This document shows, one piece after another, positions 36,306-45,238 of a DNA stretch of 64,000 nt. Location: assembly GCA_937951895.1 (NCBI GenBank), contig CALFER010000017.1, positions 38,108 through 102,107 of the forward strand. Direction: 5' to 3'. The notes below the pieces were generated by a model. That model did not search any database. It saw only the letters and a list, made by a program, of their open reading frames with translations, and was not told the DNA's origin. The translations under genes were made by a program, and so were the position numbers. Positions within the stretch are counted from its first letter, which is position 1; every line of letters begins with the position of its first letter. The DNA comes from an uncultured bacterium (GTDB taxonomy: Bacteria > CSSED10-310 > CALFER01).

Positions 36306-39300
36306 ATGAAAAAGCATGCTTTTGTTCTGATCGTCTGGACCGTGATTTTGGGCGCGACAGCTGCCCGATGCGAGCATATCCGGCATACCTGGCATTTCTC
36401 ACGCCCGCTCATCGATCAGACTCGTGCCGATTCCTGCGGAGTGGTCAAGGTCGTCGAAGCCCCGGATACTCTGATGATGCACGACTGGCCGGTGCTGCCT
36501 CGAGCTGTCATCCAATTCACGTTTCCCTTCAAAACCGGAATCGAAAACATTCGTATCACCACCGGCACGTCCCATTCGGAAGATCTCGATGGCCCCCTCC
36601 CGTTCAATTCTTCCCTGCATTTTCTGTCCGATCCCACTTCCAGTCCTCGTTATCCCGAACTATCCGCGGGAGATTCTTTTCCGGATTCACCGGTGAAGAT
36701 TACGCGACATGGCGGAATCGATCCGGGGACCTTCCAGCCGGTTTCTTCGATGGTGATCGAGCTTTTTCCGTGTCGATACTTGCATCCCGACCGTTTGATC
36801 TGGACGGATCGGATCGAGATCAGCTTCGATACGATAGAGCCTGCAGGTGACATTCGGTACCGGATGCACCGTGACCCCGTCCCTTTGCTCGTGATCACAT
36901 CATCCGCGCTGGCACCTTCCACAACGGATTATCTCGCTTTTCGCGCCGCATACGGCCCGCCTGCTTCACTTCTCACCACTGAGGAAATCATGGAGAGTTA
37001 TGCCGGAGTCGATGATGCCCAGAAGATGCGGAATGCCATTCTCGATTATGCCCTGAACAACGGCACGATTTACGTGCTGCTGGCCGGAGACTCCGATCAG
37101 GTGCCGGTTCGTCGGACGGTCCAGATGAACGATTCGACGATGAATGTTCCCATGGAAGCCTATTTCTCCGATCTGTTCGACAGCCTGGGCAATCCGATCG
37201 ACTGGGATGCCGGTGGAGATTCCGTATTCGGGCAGTACCCGGCCGACATGCCGGAGATGGACATGATGCCGGACATCCTTCTGGGACGGATTCCGGCATC
37301 GACTCCCGATGAACTGCAGCTGGCGCTCGACCGAGTTGTCTCTTATGAACAGACTGCATCATCATCCGACGAATGGTTCAACCGGGTCGTTTTCACGGCG
37401 GTCGATATCTTCACGTTCAGGGATCACGGAGACACAAGCGGGATCCCGGAGGGTGAGCGATTTGCGGAGATGTTGCGGATCGACCCGTTCGAATCGATGG
37501 AAACGATCCGGTTGTATGAGACCGATCAGTATGCGCACGAGGGGCGCGCGACGTCTGCGGAGGTGCACTCTGCGCTGCACGACGGTGCCGGTTTCCTGGC
37601 ATTCCATTGCCATGGGGCACCGGATTGTTTCTGGTTGATCGATGAATGCTTCACCGGGAGCCAGGCGGGAAACCTGGACAACGGCATCAGAAGTCCGGTC
37701 ACGTTCGGCTTCGCGTGTTCAACGGCAGCCTTCGATAACGAACTTCCGGATTGGCCCTATGGATCGGTCACCGAATCGATGCCGGAACGCTTTCTGCTGA
37801 ACGAATCAGGAGGCGCAATTTCCTATGTCGGGTCGACGCGTGTTGCGGTTGCATCGAGTTTCGGACATGCCCAGCAACGCAAAGGAACGGGTGCGCTCGA
37901 GTACCCCTATTTCCAGGGATATTTCGCGTCGATGCAGACTCCGGGCCAGTTGATCGCGAATGCTCAGTGCGAATATCTGCGACGGACAGGCATTTCGGAT
38001 GACTGGGATTTTACGACGCTGGCCGAGTATGCCCAGTTCGGCGATCCCGCGACGGCGATCGGCGGCATCCGTCAGCCCGGATCGATTTCCATTCTCGACA
38101 CCGGGGTCTCCGTCAACGGAAATCCGCATGCCTGCGCCGCTCCGGGTGACACGATCGAGATTCTCCCGCAACTCCTCAACAGTGGATCGCCGAGGCATCA
38201 GATCACGATCACATCCTCCTCCTCGGATCCTCGCATTCAGTGGACGGTCACACAGGCATCGGTCGGGACTCTGCTGAGGGGATATCCCGTTGCACCATCT
38301 GCTCCGCTTGCCTTCCAGATTCTCCCGGGAACGGACGACGAGGAACCGATCCATATCGAGGTCAGCATCCGAGCCGCAGGAGATGAAATTCAACGCTCGC
38401 AGATCACAATTCCGCTCGGAGCTGCGCCGCATATCGTCTTTCATGATCATGAAATATATTATGACGAATCCGGCAATGTGAACATCGATCCCGGCGATCA
38501 GATTTATCTCGCCATGCTTCTCGAAAATGACGGCTGCAACAGTCTCGAAGGCGCGGTCATTCGGATGACCAGTTCCAGTGCGTATCTTGAGTATTGCTAT
38601 TCGGAACCGACCTCGCTGCCGACTCTGCCCGCGGGTTGGGGCATGGTTTCACCCTGGGGTGCGCTCCGGTTCGTCGTCAGAGAAACCACACCGGATCAGA
38701 CGATCATACCGATCACCGTTACGGTGACGGATGGACAGGCCGAGTTCACGAAATTCTGCGATCTCGTCGTCCGGGATCGGATCGGTCCATCCGTTGTCTC
38801 CCCTTACATTGATGTTCGATCCGCCATTCCCGGAACCGCGAATCGGATGGAATGCGCTGTTTTCGATGTCTCCGGTGTCCAATCGGTTTCAGCGACTGTC
38901 CATCAGGTTTCCGCCGGTTCGGATCAGACGGTTGTCTTTAACGACACGGGCGCGGACGGCGATCGGATTGCAGGTGACGGCATCTACTCCGCGAGCTGTT
39001 CGATTCCTCCGGAGCCGGATAACTTCATGATCGATATCATCACGGTCGATGGACTCGGCAATACAGCCGTTTTCTCATCCATACTTCGCTTCTCCTCCAT
39101 TCCCCTGCTTCCTGCTCCGGTCATTCTCATCAACGAAATCGGAAAGACCATCGAGCAGTCCACCGTGCGGGAAGCTTTGGAACGCCTCGGCATGACTCCG
39201 GCGATCTGGGACGTCGAGTTCCGAGGACGCCCCTCCCCGCGAGATCTGAAGCGCTACACGGGGAACACGGTCATCTACATGTGTCACTCGACCCCGCCCA

Positions 39301-40115
39301 CCGACATGCTCGAAACGCTCACCGCATTCTGTCAGATGGGAGGCGCGGTCGTCTTGAATGGCTGGGATGCGGCCAGGCAGATCAATCGGCTGTCCGGAGG
39401 CACCGAGTGGCTGGAAACGCAGTTCGGTGTCCGTTTCATCTCGAAGAATGCCGATGATTACATGCTGGCGGGTGAGTCATCGGACCCGTTCGGCGACGGT
39501 CTCGAATACCGCCTAAAAAAGAAGGTGGACAATGTCATCATGGAACCGGATGTCATTGAAGGCATCAATGGCGGAATTGTCGCGGTCCACTTCACGAGCA
39601 ACCAGGCTGCCGCCGGTGCGATCCGATTCGATTCCGGGCTATCCCGCACCCTTTTCTTTCCATACTCGCTCGACGATATCAAGGATCTGCCGGATCTCGA
39701 TGTCATCCTTGACAAAGCCATTGACTGGACATCCGACCGGACGGTTCCGGCGCATCTCGATCTCGAGGTGAATCAGACCTGTTATGCCTCGGGGGATGCG
39801 TTCACCATGATTTTCGATGTGGTCAATCCAACGCCGACGTCTTTGTCCGGTCGTCTCTTCCTCGTCCTGAATCTTGCCGATGACTACTGGTTCTGGCCCT
39901 CGTTCGTGCATCACTCGGAAGGCTACGATTTCCAATCCCTGTCCGTCTCGGCCTTTGACACCGCTGCGCACGATATGGCGTTCACCTGGCCCGAATCACC
40001 TGTCTCGATCCCGCAGATCACATTTCTGGCCGCACTGCTGGATGAAGGGATGACTCACGTGATACTGGGCATGGAAACCGTTCAATTCGGTTTTGAACCG
40101 GATTGCCCGGAATGA
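36306..40115 (+). CDS. Secreted gingipain-like (C25) cysteine peptidase, 1269 aa
   Basis: Large exported peptidase. A signal peptide spans ~residues 1-22 (MKKHAFVLIVWTVILGATA). An N-terminal propeptide-like beta region (~25-190) leads to the C25 catalytic domain. The catalytic His region reads LAFHCHGAPDCFW (His434/His436) and the catalytic Cys lies in TFGFACSTAAF (Cys471). The remaining ~700 residues are beta-rich, Ig-like repeats without an obvious sorting signal, so the export route beyond Sec is unclear. GAGGAA precedes the ATG. No linked inhibitor or type IX secretion gene is in the window. Confidence 0.86.
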   Translation: MKKHAFVLIVWTVILGATAARCEHIRHTWHFSRPLIDQTRADSCGVVKVVEAPDTLMMHDWPVLPRAVIQFTFPFKTGIENIRITTGTSHSEDLDGPLPFNSSLHFLSDPTSSPRYPELSAGDSFPDSPVKITRHGGIDPGTFQPVSSMVIELFPCRYLHPDRLIWTDRIEISFDTIEPAGDIRYRMHRDPVPLLVITSSALAPSTTDYLAFRAAYGPPASLLTTEEIMESYAGVDDAQKMRNAILDYALNNGTIYVLLAGDSDQVPVRRTVQMNDSTMNVPMEAYFSDLFDSLGNPIDWDAGGDSVFGQYPADMPEMDMMPDILLGRIPASTPDELQLALDRVVSYEQTASSSDEWFNRVVFTAVDIFTFRDHGDTSGIPEGERFAEMLRIDPFESMETIRLYETDQYAHEGRATSAEVHSALHDGAGFLAFHCHGAPDCFWLIDECFTGSQAGNLDNGIRSPVTFGFACSTAAFDNELPDWPYGSVTESMPERFLLNESGGAISYVGSTRVAVASSFGHAQQRKGTGALEYPYFQGYFASMQTPGQLIANAQCEYLRRTGISDDWDFTTLAEYAQFGDPATAIGGIRQPGSISILDTGVSVNGNPHACAAPGDTIEILPQLLNSGSPRHQITITSSSSDPRIQWTVTQASVGTLLRGYPVAPSAPLAFQILPGTDDEEPIHIEVSIRAAGDEIQRSQITIPLGAAPHIVFHDHEIYYDESGNVNIDPGDQIYLAMLLENDGCNSLEGAVIRMTSSSAYLEYCYSEPTSLPTLPAGWGMVSPWGALRFVVRETTPDQTIIPITVTVTDGQAEFTKFCDLVVRDRIGPSVVSPYIDVRSAIPGTANRMECAVFDVSGVQSVSATVHQVSAGSDQTVVFNDTGADGDRIAGDGIYSASCSIPPEPDNFMIDIITVDGLGNTAVFSSILRFSSIPLLPAPVILINEIGKTIEQSTVREALERLGMTPAIWDVEFRGRPSPRDLKRYTGNTVIYMCHSTPPTDMLETLTAFCQMGGAVVLNGWDAARQINRLSGGTEWLETQFGVRFISKNADDYMLAGESSDPFGDGLEYRLKKKVDNVIMEPDVIEGINGGIVAVHFTSNQAAAGAIRFDSGLSRTLFFPYSLDDIKDLPDLDVILDKAIDWTSDRTVPAHLDLEVNQTCYASGDAFTMIFDVVNPTPTSLSGRLFLVLNLADDYWFWPSFVHHSEGYDFQSLSVSAFDTAAHDMAFTWPESPVSIPQITFLAALLDEGMTHVILGMETVQFGFEPDCPE

Positions 40116-40133
40116 GGTGAGCGATCGCCGTCT

Positions 40134-41465
40134 TCAGACCGAGCCGGATGCCGCTATCATGCGGTCGAGTGTTTTCTGGTATGGACTGATGCTGCCGTAA
40201 CTGTGGATCAACCTGTCCGCGGAATCCCGATCGCCATTCGCCATGATGGCCATGCAAATTCTGAGTAGATCGAGATTTGAATTCCAGATCGCGTTGAGAT
40301 CGATCCGGATATCGCCGTTGTCGATGGAGATGGCGTCATGCTCCAGCATGTAATTCATCTGGAGAGCGGTCGCGAGACAGTAGCAGCGACGCGAAAGTGT
40401 TTCACGGGCCAGAATACAATCCTGCAGATCCAGTGCGAGATAAACGCAGATGGCGGCGACAGCATCGTCCAGCGCCATGAGTCCCGATTCGAGACAAAAG
40501 CAGACCCAGAGAAGAGGCAGGATGTTTGCCTTCATTTCCTCGAACGTATCGTGACGATCGTTCAGCGAGCGAGCGTTCGCGAAGCAGGCGTAGTTATGCC
40601 CGAGTTCATGGGCAGACAGCGTGCGGATCAAACCATCGAACAGCATGTCGTCGGTGTGACGCACTGTCAGGGAATTGAAGATCCTCCGAAGCGCCGGTTT
40701 CAGATCCGATTCGAATGCAGATCGGGTGTTCTCGTAGATAATGATCTGATGCGTCCCTTTTATCCGGCGAACATCATGAGGATTGGGCAGATTCCAGGCT
40801 CGAAGCTTCATGTTCGGCAAGGCGCCGTCCAGAGCGGCCGTGCGATAAACCCTCGATGACATCCCTGCCACAGGAAGTGCATCGACCGCAATCGGTAGCC
40901 TTTTGAGAAAGGATGCCCATGATCGCGAGGGCAACGACAGAGTTTCAGTTAACTGAGAATCGGCGATGAAGACCGCTGAATCGACCGTGCCTTTAAGCCC
41001 GCATCGCGAGTCACAATATGTCTCGTCGGAAACGACCGGCATGATGACGGGCAAGTCGATCGTCGACATCCACAAAGCACTCATGTCGAGATAATTCGAA
41101 AAGGCAGGTGTTTCGAAATACCGCGCAACCCCAAGCAGATAATCCGTCATCGGAGGGTGAGTCGAATGCGGCAGGGCACGGGAGATGCGGATCAGAATGT
41201 TCGCCCTGAGTTCCGGGAACAGATCCGGGTAAGGGATCGCCTCCAGTGAACCATCCGGAGAAACGCTGACAGCGGTATCCGGACGGCCGAGTTCCGGACA
41301 GGCATGGCATTGAGCGAGCAGTTCATCGCGCGAAAGGAATGGCGGGTATACCCGATTCAGAAATTCATCGGGATGGGTGCCGATTGCCCGGGACAGATCA
41401 CCGATCGCCGATGAAATCTCGATCAGAAACGGTATCAGTCTGTCGTCATGCATCATGGGCGTCAT
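40134..41465 (-). CDS. HELGH-motif zinc metallopeptidase, M49-like (family uncertain)
   Basis: A 443-aa protein without a signal peptide. It carries a zinc-binding HELGH in TLSAHELGHNYACFANARSL and, 22 residues later, FEEMKANILPLL, whose Glu may be the third zinc ligand. This arrangement resembles gluzincin peptidases near M49 (dipeptidyl peptidase III), but the rest is not recognised. Its ATG overlaps the stop of the DsrK-like gene by 4 nt, so it belongs to the desulfurase-DsrC-DsrMK operon. Its part in sulfur chemistry is unknown; it could release cysteine-containing peptides (speculation). Confidence 0.7.
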   Translation of the reverse strand: MTPMMHDDRLIPFLIEISSAIGDLSRAIGTHPDEFLNRVYPPFLSRDELLAQCHACPELGRPDTAVSVSPDGSLEAIPYPDLFPELRANILIRISRALPHSTHPPMTDYLLGVARYFETPAFSNYLDMSALWMSTIDLPVIMPVVSDETYCDSRCGLKGTVDSAVFIADSQLTETLSLPSRSWASFLKRLPIAVDALPVAGMSSRVYRTAALDGALPNMKLRAWNLPNPHDVRRIKGTHQIIIYENTRSAFESDLKPALRRIFNSLTVRHTDDMLFDGLIRTLSAHELGHNYACFANARSLNDRHDTFEEMKANILPLLWVCFCLESGLMALDDAVAAICVYLALDLQDCILARETLSRRCYCLATALQMNYMLEHDAISIDNGDIRIDLNAIWNSNLDLLRICMAIMANGDRDSADRLIHSYGSISPYQKTLDRMIAASGSV

Positions 41466-42775
41466 GGAACGACCATTGCGTTGTAAACCAGTTCTGTCAC
41501 GGACTGGATGCTGACGCCGAGTTTCATTTTCTTGGTCAGATCGAGCAGTTGATCGGCACAGTTGTGACAGGGTGTCGCAACGATTTTCGCTCCCGTGTCC
41601 CGGATCTGATCAGCCTTCCGTTTTCCGGACAGAGTCCTTCGATCTCCGTACTCGCTCATCGAAAGCATCCCCCCGCCTCCGCCGCAACAAAAGTTGCTGG
41701 CGCGATTCGGGGTCATCTCAACGAACTCCATCACACAGCGCTTCAAAATTTCACGCTGGGGCTCGATCAATCCTCCCCACCGAACCAAATTACAGGGATC
41801 ATGGAGAGTCACGCGCTCCGGATTCCGGGTGGGATCGACTTTGACTGTCCCCTTTTCGAGATACTCGAGCAGCAACTCGAGCACACTGCGAACCTCGATC
41901 GGATAGGGACTGCCCCGCCAGTCCGGACCCTCCCAGCGAAATGATCGGAATCCATGGCCGCATTCCGAAAGGATGATTCGTTTCACACGAAGACGTTCCG
42001 CTTCATCGAGCACATTCTGGGTGATCTGGAAGGCTGCCTGATTATCTCCTGAAAAGAGCCCGTAATTCGTGACATCACAGAATTGACTCGACATCGTCCA
42101 ACTGGCCCCCGCGACGCGAAAAATCCCGGCGGCACTCATCAGCGAGAGCGGGAAAAACTTGATTTCGCGCGGATTGACGAGATAGAGGAAATCCACGTCC
42201 TGCCTGTCGACCGGGATCTCGATCTGACCCAGTCCCATTTCCATCTCGAGATCTCCGGCAATCCAGTTCGCCGTATCCTTGATCTCCTGATCCGTGATTC
42301 TCATCTGGTTGCCGGTGGTCAACTGGTTGTCGACGACGGCCTGAAGGTTTGGCGGAACGAGACCTGCCGCGACGAGCATATTTCGGCCGGCCTTGATAAC
42401 CGACGCGATATCGGCGCCCACGGAGCAGTGGAGTGAACATCTTCCGCATGCCGTGCAGCGACCGTAGACATGTTCGACAAGTTCCTCCAGAGATGATTCG
42501 GTGATATCTCGAGCCCCGACCAGGAAGGGGGCGACTCTCCCGAGCAATGTATGGTATCGACGATAAAATGCCGCAACCTTCGACATCTTCGCGCCGGGCA
42601 GGTTTTCCGGAACCGGTTCAGCCTGATGTACATGACAGATATCGCCGCACAATCCGCATCGTACACACGCGTTCACATGGAATGCCGCCAGTCCGCGCAT
42701 CGATTCGCTCAATACCTGAATGGCGCGTTTCACCCGATCCGAACGATGATTGTTTGATTCAAGAGTGGCGTTCAT
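41462..42775 (-). CDS. DsrK/HdrD-like iron-sulfur reductase subunit (CCG domain)
   Basis: Cytoplasmic catalytic subunit related to HdrD, DsrK and TmcB, which reduce disulfides at a non-cubane [4Fe-4S] cluster. Two ferredoxin-type motifs occur near the N-terminus (CVRCGLCGDIC and CTACGRCSLHC). A first CCG-like segment has ECGHGFRSFR. The full CCG domain follows: DPCNLVRWGG, then NFCCGGGGGMLS, then PCHNCADQ. The ATG at 42775 has GGAG at 9 nt; the ATG at 42790 is possible. It overlaps the membrane subunit gene and lies two genes from dsrC, so DsrC disulfide or trisulfide is a likely substrate (inference). Confidence 0.88.
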   Translation of the reverse strand: MNATLESNNHRSDRVKRAIQVLSESMRGLAAFHVNACVRCGLCGDICHVHQAEPVPENLPGAKMSKVAAFYRRYHTLLGRVAPFLVGARDITESSLEELVEHVYGRCTACGRCSLHCSVGADIASVIKAGRNMLVAAGLVPPNLQAVVDNQLTTGNQMRITDQEIKDTANWIAGDLEMEMGLGQIEIPVDRQDVDFLYLVNPREIKFFPLSLMSAAGIFRVAGASWTMSSQFCDVTNYGLFSGDNQAAFQITQNVLDEAERLRVKRIILSECGHGFRSFRWEGPDWRGSPYPIEVRSVLELLLEYLEKGTVKVDPTRNPERVTLHDPCNLVRWGGLIEPQREILKRCVMEFVEMTPNRASNFCCGGGGGMLSMSEYGDRRTLSGKRKADQIRDTGAKIVATPCHNCADQLLDLTKKMKLGVSIQSVTELVYNAMVVP

Positions 42776-43409
42776 CGGAACGGTCTCCATGTTGACTCAG
42801 CGACTGACCGCGCGTGGGATACGTGCCGCGGTAACCAAGGCGCTTGCCGAGATCGTATCGGGCGGCGAAGAAAAAGACGGAGTGTCTGAGTTTCCCGAGC
42901 GGGAAATAGATGAAGAAGAGAATCGCGAAGGCGGTGAGTTGAGAATGTGATATGCTGTTAATTTCATTCAGGAAAGCGACACACATCAAAAGCAACGTCA
43001 TCACAGAAGCGATGTAGTCATCGGGAACACTGATGGCTGCCAGGTCTGTTTTGCGGATCCGATGGAGGAGCAGGTATGCGGACGCTGTCATACCCGCAAG
43101 CAGGATCGCGGGAAACAGAATTGGGATACTGAAGTGGTGATTCAGTAGTGAGACCAGGACAATCTGGAGTATGGAAAGACATGCACCGACGTGCATGATA
43201 ACTCCGGCCACAAAATTTCCCGGATTATGGCTCGCTGTTTCCTTCCGAGATGGAAGCATGGTCGACGTGAAGTTATAGACCACACCCCGCCAGGGATCTC
43301 CGGAGCGCACAGCGGACGTTTTTCGTCCTCCGCCCCACGCGCTGATCAACTGAGTGAACAACGAGATTCCGGTCCATAAAAGGCTGGCAAGCACTAACAG
43401 GCGATTCAT
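42759..43409 (-). CDS. DsrM/TmcC-like (NarI-type) membrane cytochrome b subunit
   Basis: 216-aa membrane protein with about five helices, placed directly before the DsrK-like gene and overlapping it. Candidate haem-ligand histidines are in GVIMHVGACLS and GKLRHSVFFFAARYD, matching the pattern of NarI/DsrM/TmcC subunits that pass electrons between quinones and a CCG-type Fe-S partner. The family match is by topology, histidines and context rather than a diagnostic motif. The start at 43409 is 19 nt after dsrC; the upstream extension overlapping dsrC was discarded. Confidence 0.75.
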   Translation of the reverse strand: MNRLLVLASLLWTGISLFTQLISAWGGGRKTSAVRSGDPWRGVVYNFTSTMLPSRKETASHNPGNFVAGVIMHVGACLSILQIVLVSLLNHHFSIPILFPAILLAGMTASAYLLLHRIRKTDLAAISVPDDYIASVMTLLLMCVAFLNEINSISHSQLTAFAILFFIYFPLGKLRHSVFFFAARYDLGKRLGYRGTYPTRGQSLSQHGDRSDERHS

Positions 43410-43428
43410 TTGACAACCGATGCCCCGG

Positions 43429-43731
43429 CTATACGCACCCGTCCGGTTTCGGAAGGCCCGCGACTCGACATGCACCCCGTGCAGGTCCGGCAGTAAACAG
43501 CTTATACATCGTCCTGACTCCCAGACCCGTTTCCTGACAGATCAGGCGGACTGCGGGAGCGAGATCATGTTTGAGCCAGTACTCACGGATGAATCGGACC
43601 AGTTTCCAGTGATCATCCGACATCTCCGAGATTCCTTCTTCCGTGGCGATCGCCAGTGCGACTTCATCATTCCAGAGATGCGGATCCTTCATGAAACCGT
43701 CCGGATCAAATTCGATTTTCTGATTCGACAT
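43429..43731 (-). CDS. dsrC: DsrC/TusE-family sulfur carrier protein with both C-terminal cysteines
   Basis: 100-residue sulfur carrier. Recognised by HWKLVRFIREYWLKHDLAPAVRLIC, and the C-terminal arm ending GACRVAGLPKPDGCV. Both redox cysteines of true DsrC are present, Cys88 and the penultimate Cys99, 11 residues apart; TusE proteins keep only the last. Such proteins carry sulfur as a trisulfide between the two cysteines. The ATG has GGAGG at a good distance. It lies between a cysteine desulfurase and DsrM/DsrK-like genes. No dsrAB is in the window. Confidence 0.93.
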   Translation of the reverse strand: MSNQKIEFDPDGFMKDPHLWNDEVALAIATEEGISEMSDDHWKLVRFIREYWLKHDLAPAVRLICQETGLGVRTMYKLFTAGPARGACRVAGLPKPDGCV

Positions 43732-43748
43732 GGGTGTCCTCCCTGCTG

Positions 43749-44933
43749 TTAAACCGGTCTATCCGAAGCGATCTCGCGAACCGCCCGAATTGCCGTTTCG
43801 ATGTGTGCCTCCGTGTTGAATGGTCCGATCGAGAACCGAATGGTTCCCCGCGGTGATGTCCCGTAATGATCATGGATCAACGGAGCGCAATGCAGACCGG
43901 TGCGTGTCTGTATCCCGTAGTCGACATCCAGTATCGTCCCGACATCGGCGGCATCGTAGTTGGCGAGGGTGATGGACATGGTCGCGACACGCCGATCCAA
44001 CCGTTTCGTGCCCCAGATCGTAACACCGGGTATTTCTGAAAAACCGTCCTGGAGACGGTCTAGCAACGAGATTTCATGGACTCGAATCGCCTCAAGCCCC
44101 TTGTTCATGACCCAGTCCAGCCCTGCTGACAGACCAGCGATTCCAGCCAGATTCTGCGTTCCTGCTTCAAGACGGTAAGGGAACTCCTCAAGATGGTATG
44201 GATGCGCGCTCCGCACTCCGGTGCCACCCACGAGAGAACATTTGATTTCGGCATCATCCGCCACACAGATTCCACCTGTTCCTGTCGGGCCGAACAAACC
44301 CTTGTGGCCGGTAAAGGAAAGGAAGCTGATGTTGCATTCGGCCATATCGATCGGAAGCACACCGGCCGTCTGAGCCGAATCGACGGCAAATGGAATTCCA
44401 TACTCCCTGCAGACGCAACCGATTGATTTCAGATCCTGAACAACTCCCGTTACATTCGACGCATGATTGACGATCACCAGTCTGGTGTTTTTTCGGATTG
44501 CCTGACGGATGTCTTCGGGATCGACATACCCTTCGGGGTCCGGCACGACATAGGTTGCTTCGATTCCTCCGAGAACCTTGTGATTGACAGGCCGGATCAC
44601 CGAATTATGCTCGGTCATCGTGGTGATGACATGATCGCCGGGGAACAGTGTGCCATCGATGATCAGATTCAGGCTCATGGTCGCATTCATGGTGAATACG
44701 AGCCGGTTGGAATCCTTCGAACCTCCTTCTGCAATAAGGCTTCGGTTAAAAAACTCCGACAGCTTCTTCCTCGTGCCGTGAATCATCTTTTCGGCATTGA
44801 GCGCCAGGTCGCATCCGGTTCTACCGGGATTGACTCCGTTATTCCGATAAAACTCGTGGACGGTATCGTGGACGATGTCTGGTTTCGGAAAACTCGTCGC
44901 GGCGTTATCCAGATAGATGATCGAATCGACCAT
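43749..44933 (-). CDS. Class V aminotransferase, cysteine desulfurase family (EF2568-like)
   Basis: PLP enzyme of the cysteine desulfurase/selenocysteine lyase group. Seen: YLDNAATSFPKP at the N-terminus, TMTEHNSVIRPV, VDSAQTAGVLPIDM, the PLP lysine in SFTGHKGLFGP, and the active-site Cys in TRTGLHCAPLIHDHYGTSPRGTIRFSIG. This pattern is closest to the TIGR01977 (EF2568) subfamily, noted in selenium-related clusters. It may deliver persulfide sulfur to DsrC encoded 17 nt downstream. The start at 44933 has GGGAGG at 8 nt. A TATGAT -10-like box lies at 45021-45016, its -35 unclear. Confidence 0.92.
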   Translation of the reverse strand: MVDSIIYLDNAATSFPKPDIVHDTVHEFYRNNGVNPGRTGCDLALNAEKMIHGTRKKLSEFFNRSLIAEGGSKDSNRLVFTMNATMSLNLIIDGTLFPGDHVITTMTEHNSVIRPVNHKVLGGIEATYVVPDPEGYVDPEDIRQAIRKNTRLVIVNHASNVTGVVQDLKSIGCVCREYGIPFAVDSAQTAGVLPIDMAECNISFLSFTGHKGLFGPTGTGGICVADDAEIKCSLVGGTGVRSAHPYHLEEFPYRLEAGTQNLAGIAGLSAGLDWVMNKGLEAIRVHEISLLDRLQDGFSEIPGVTIWGTKRLDRRVATMSITLANYDAADVGTILDVDYGIQTRTGLHCAPLIHDHYGTSPRGTIRFSIGPFNTEAHIETAIRAVREIASDRPV

Positions 44934-45113
44934 GTTTGTTCCCTCCCATTTGAGTGCATCTGCAGAATGATTCCAAATTGTGCGATCCCGAGCTGCTGCG
45001 GGCTGGGCAGAGGCTATCATAAAAAAGCCCGTCAAGGCGAGAGCAAAAAACCTGCCAGAAACGGACTTCATGTTTTCGCATGCGGATCGAATTCGTCTCA
45101 GGCAACGATTGGC

Positions 45114-45142
45114 TTGCCACGATCGCCAGTATCGGATATAAA
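45114..45142 (+). promoter_or_regulatory. Sigma-70-like promoter for iorA-iorB-acd operon
   Basis: TTGCCA (45114-45119) and TATAAA (45137-45142) are separated by 17 bp, each one mismatch from consensus. It lies in the divergent gap to the desulfurase operon and predicts a leader of about 90 nt before the iorA ATG at 45239. It rules out the far-upstream ATG at 45080. Confidence 0.65.
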
Positions 45143-45238
45143 GTGTTTTCTTTACTCGCTGTCTGCGGACGTCCGATGTCTGCACGAGTGTTCATGTCCA
45201 GACATCCAAACAGGCTCAGGAAAAGAGGGGATTTCAAG

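Noticed and set aside
44934..45071. In-frame upstream extension of the cysteine desulfurase that reads like a signal peptide (FFALALTGFFMIASAQPAAA).
   Set aside because: No ribosome-binding site precedes it, while the ATG at 44933 has a strong GGGAGG. A secreted PLP desulfurase would be very unusual, and a -10-like box lies inside this stretch.
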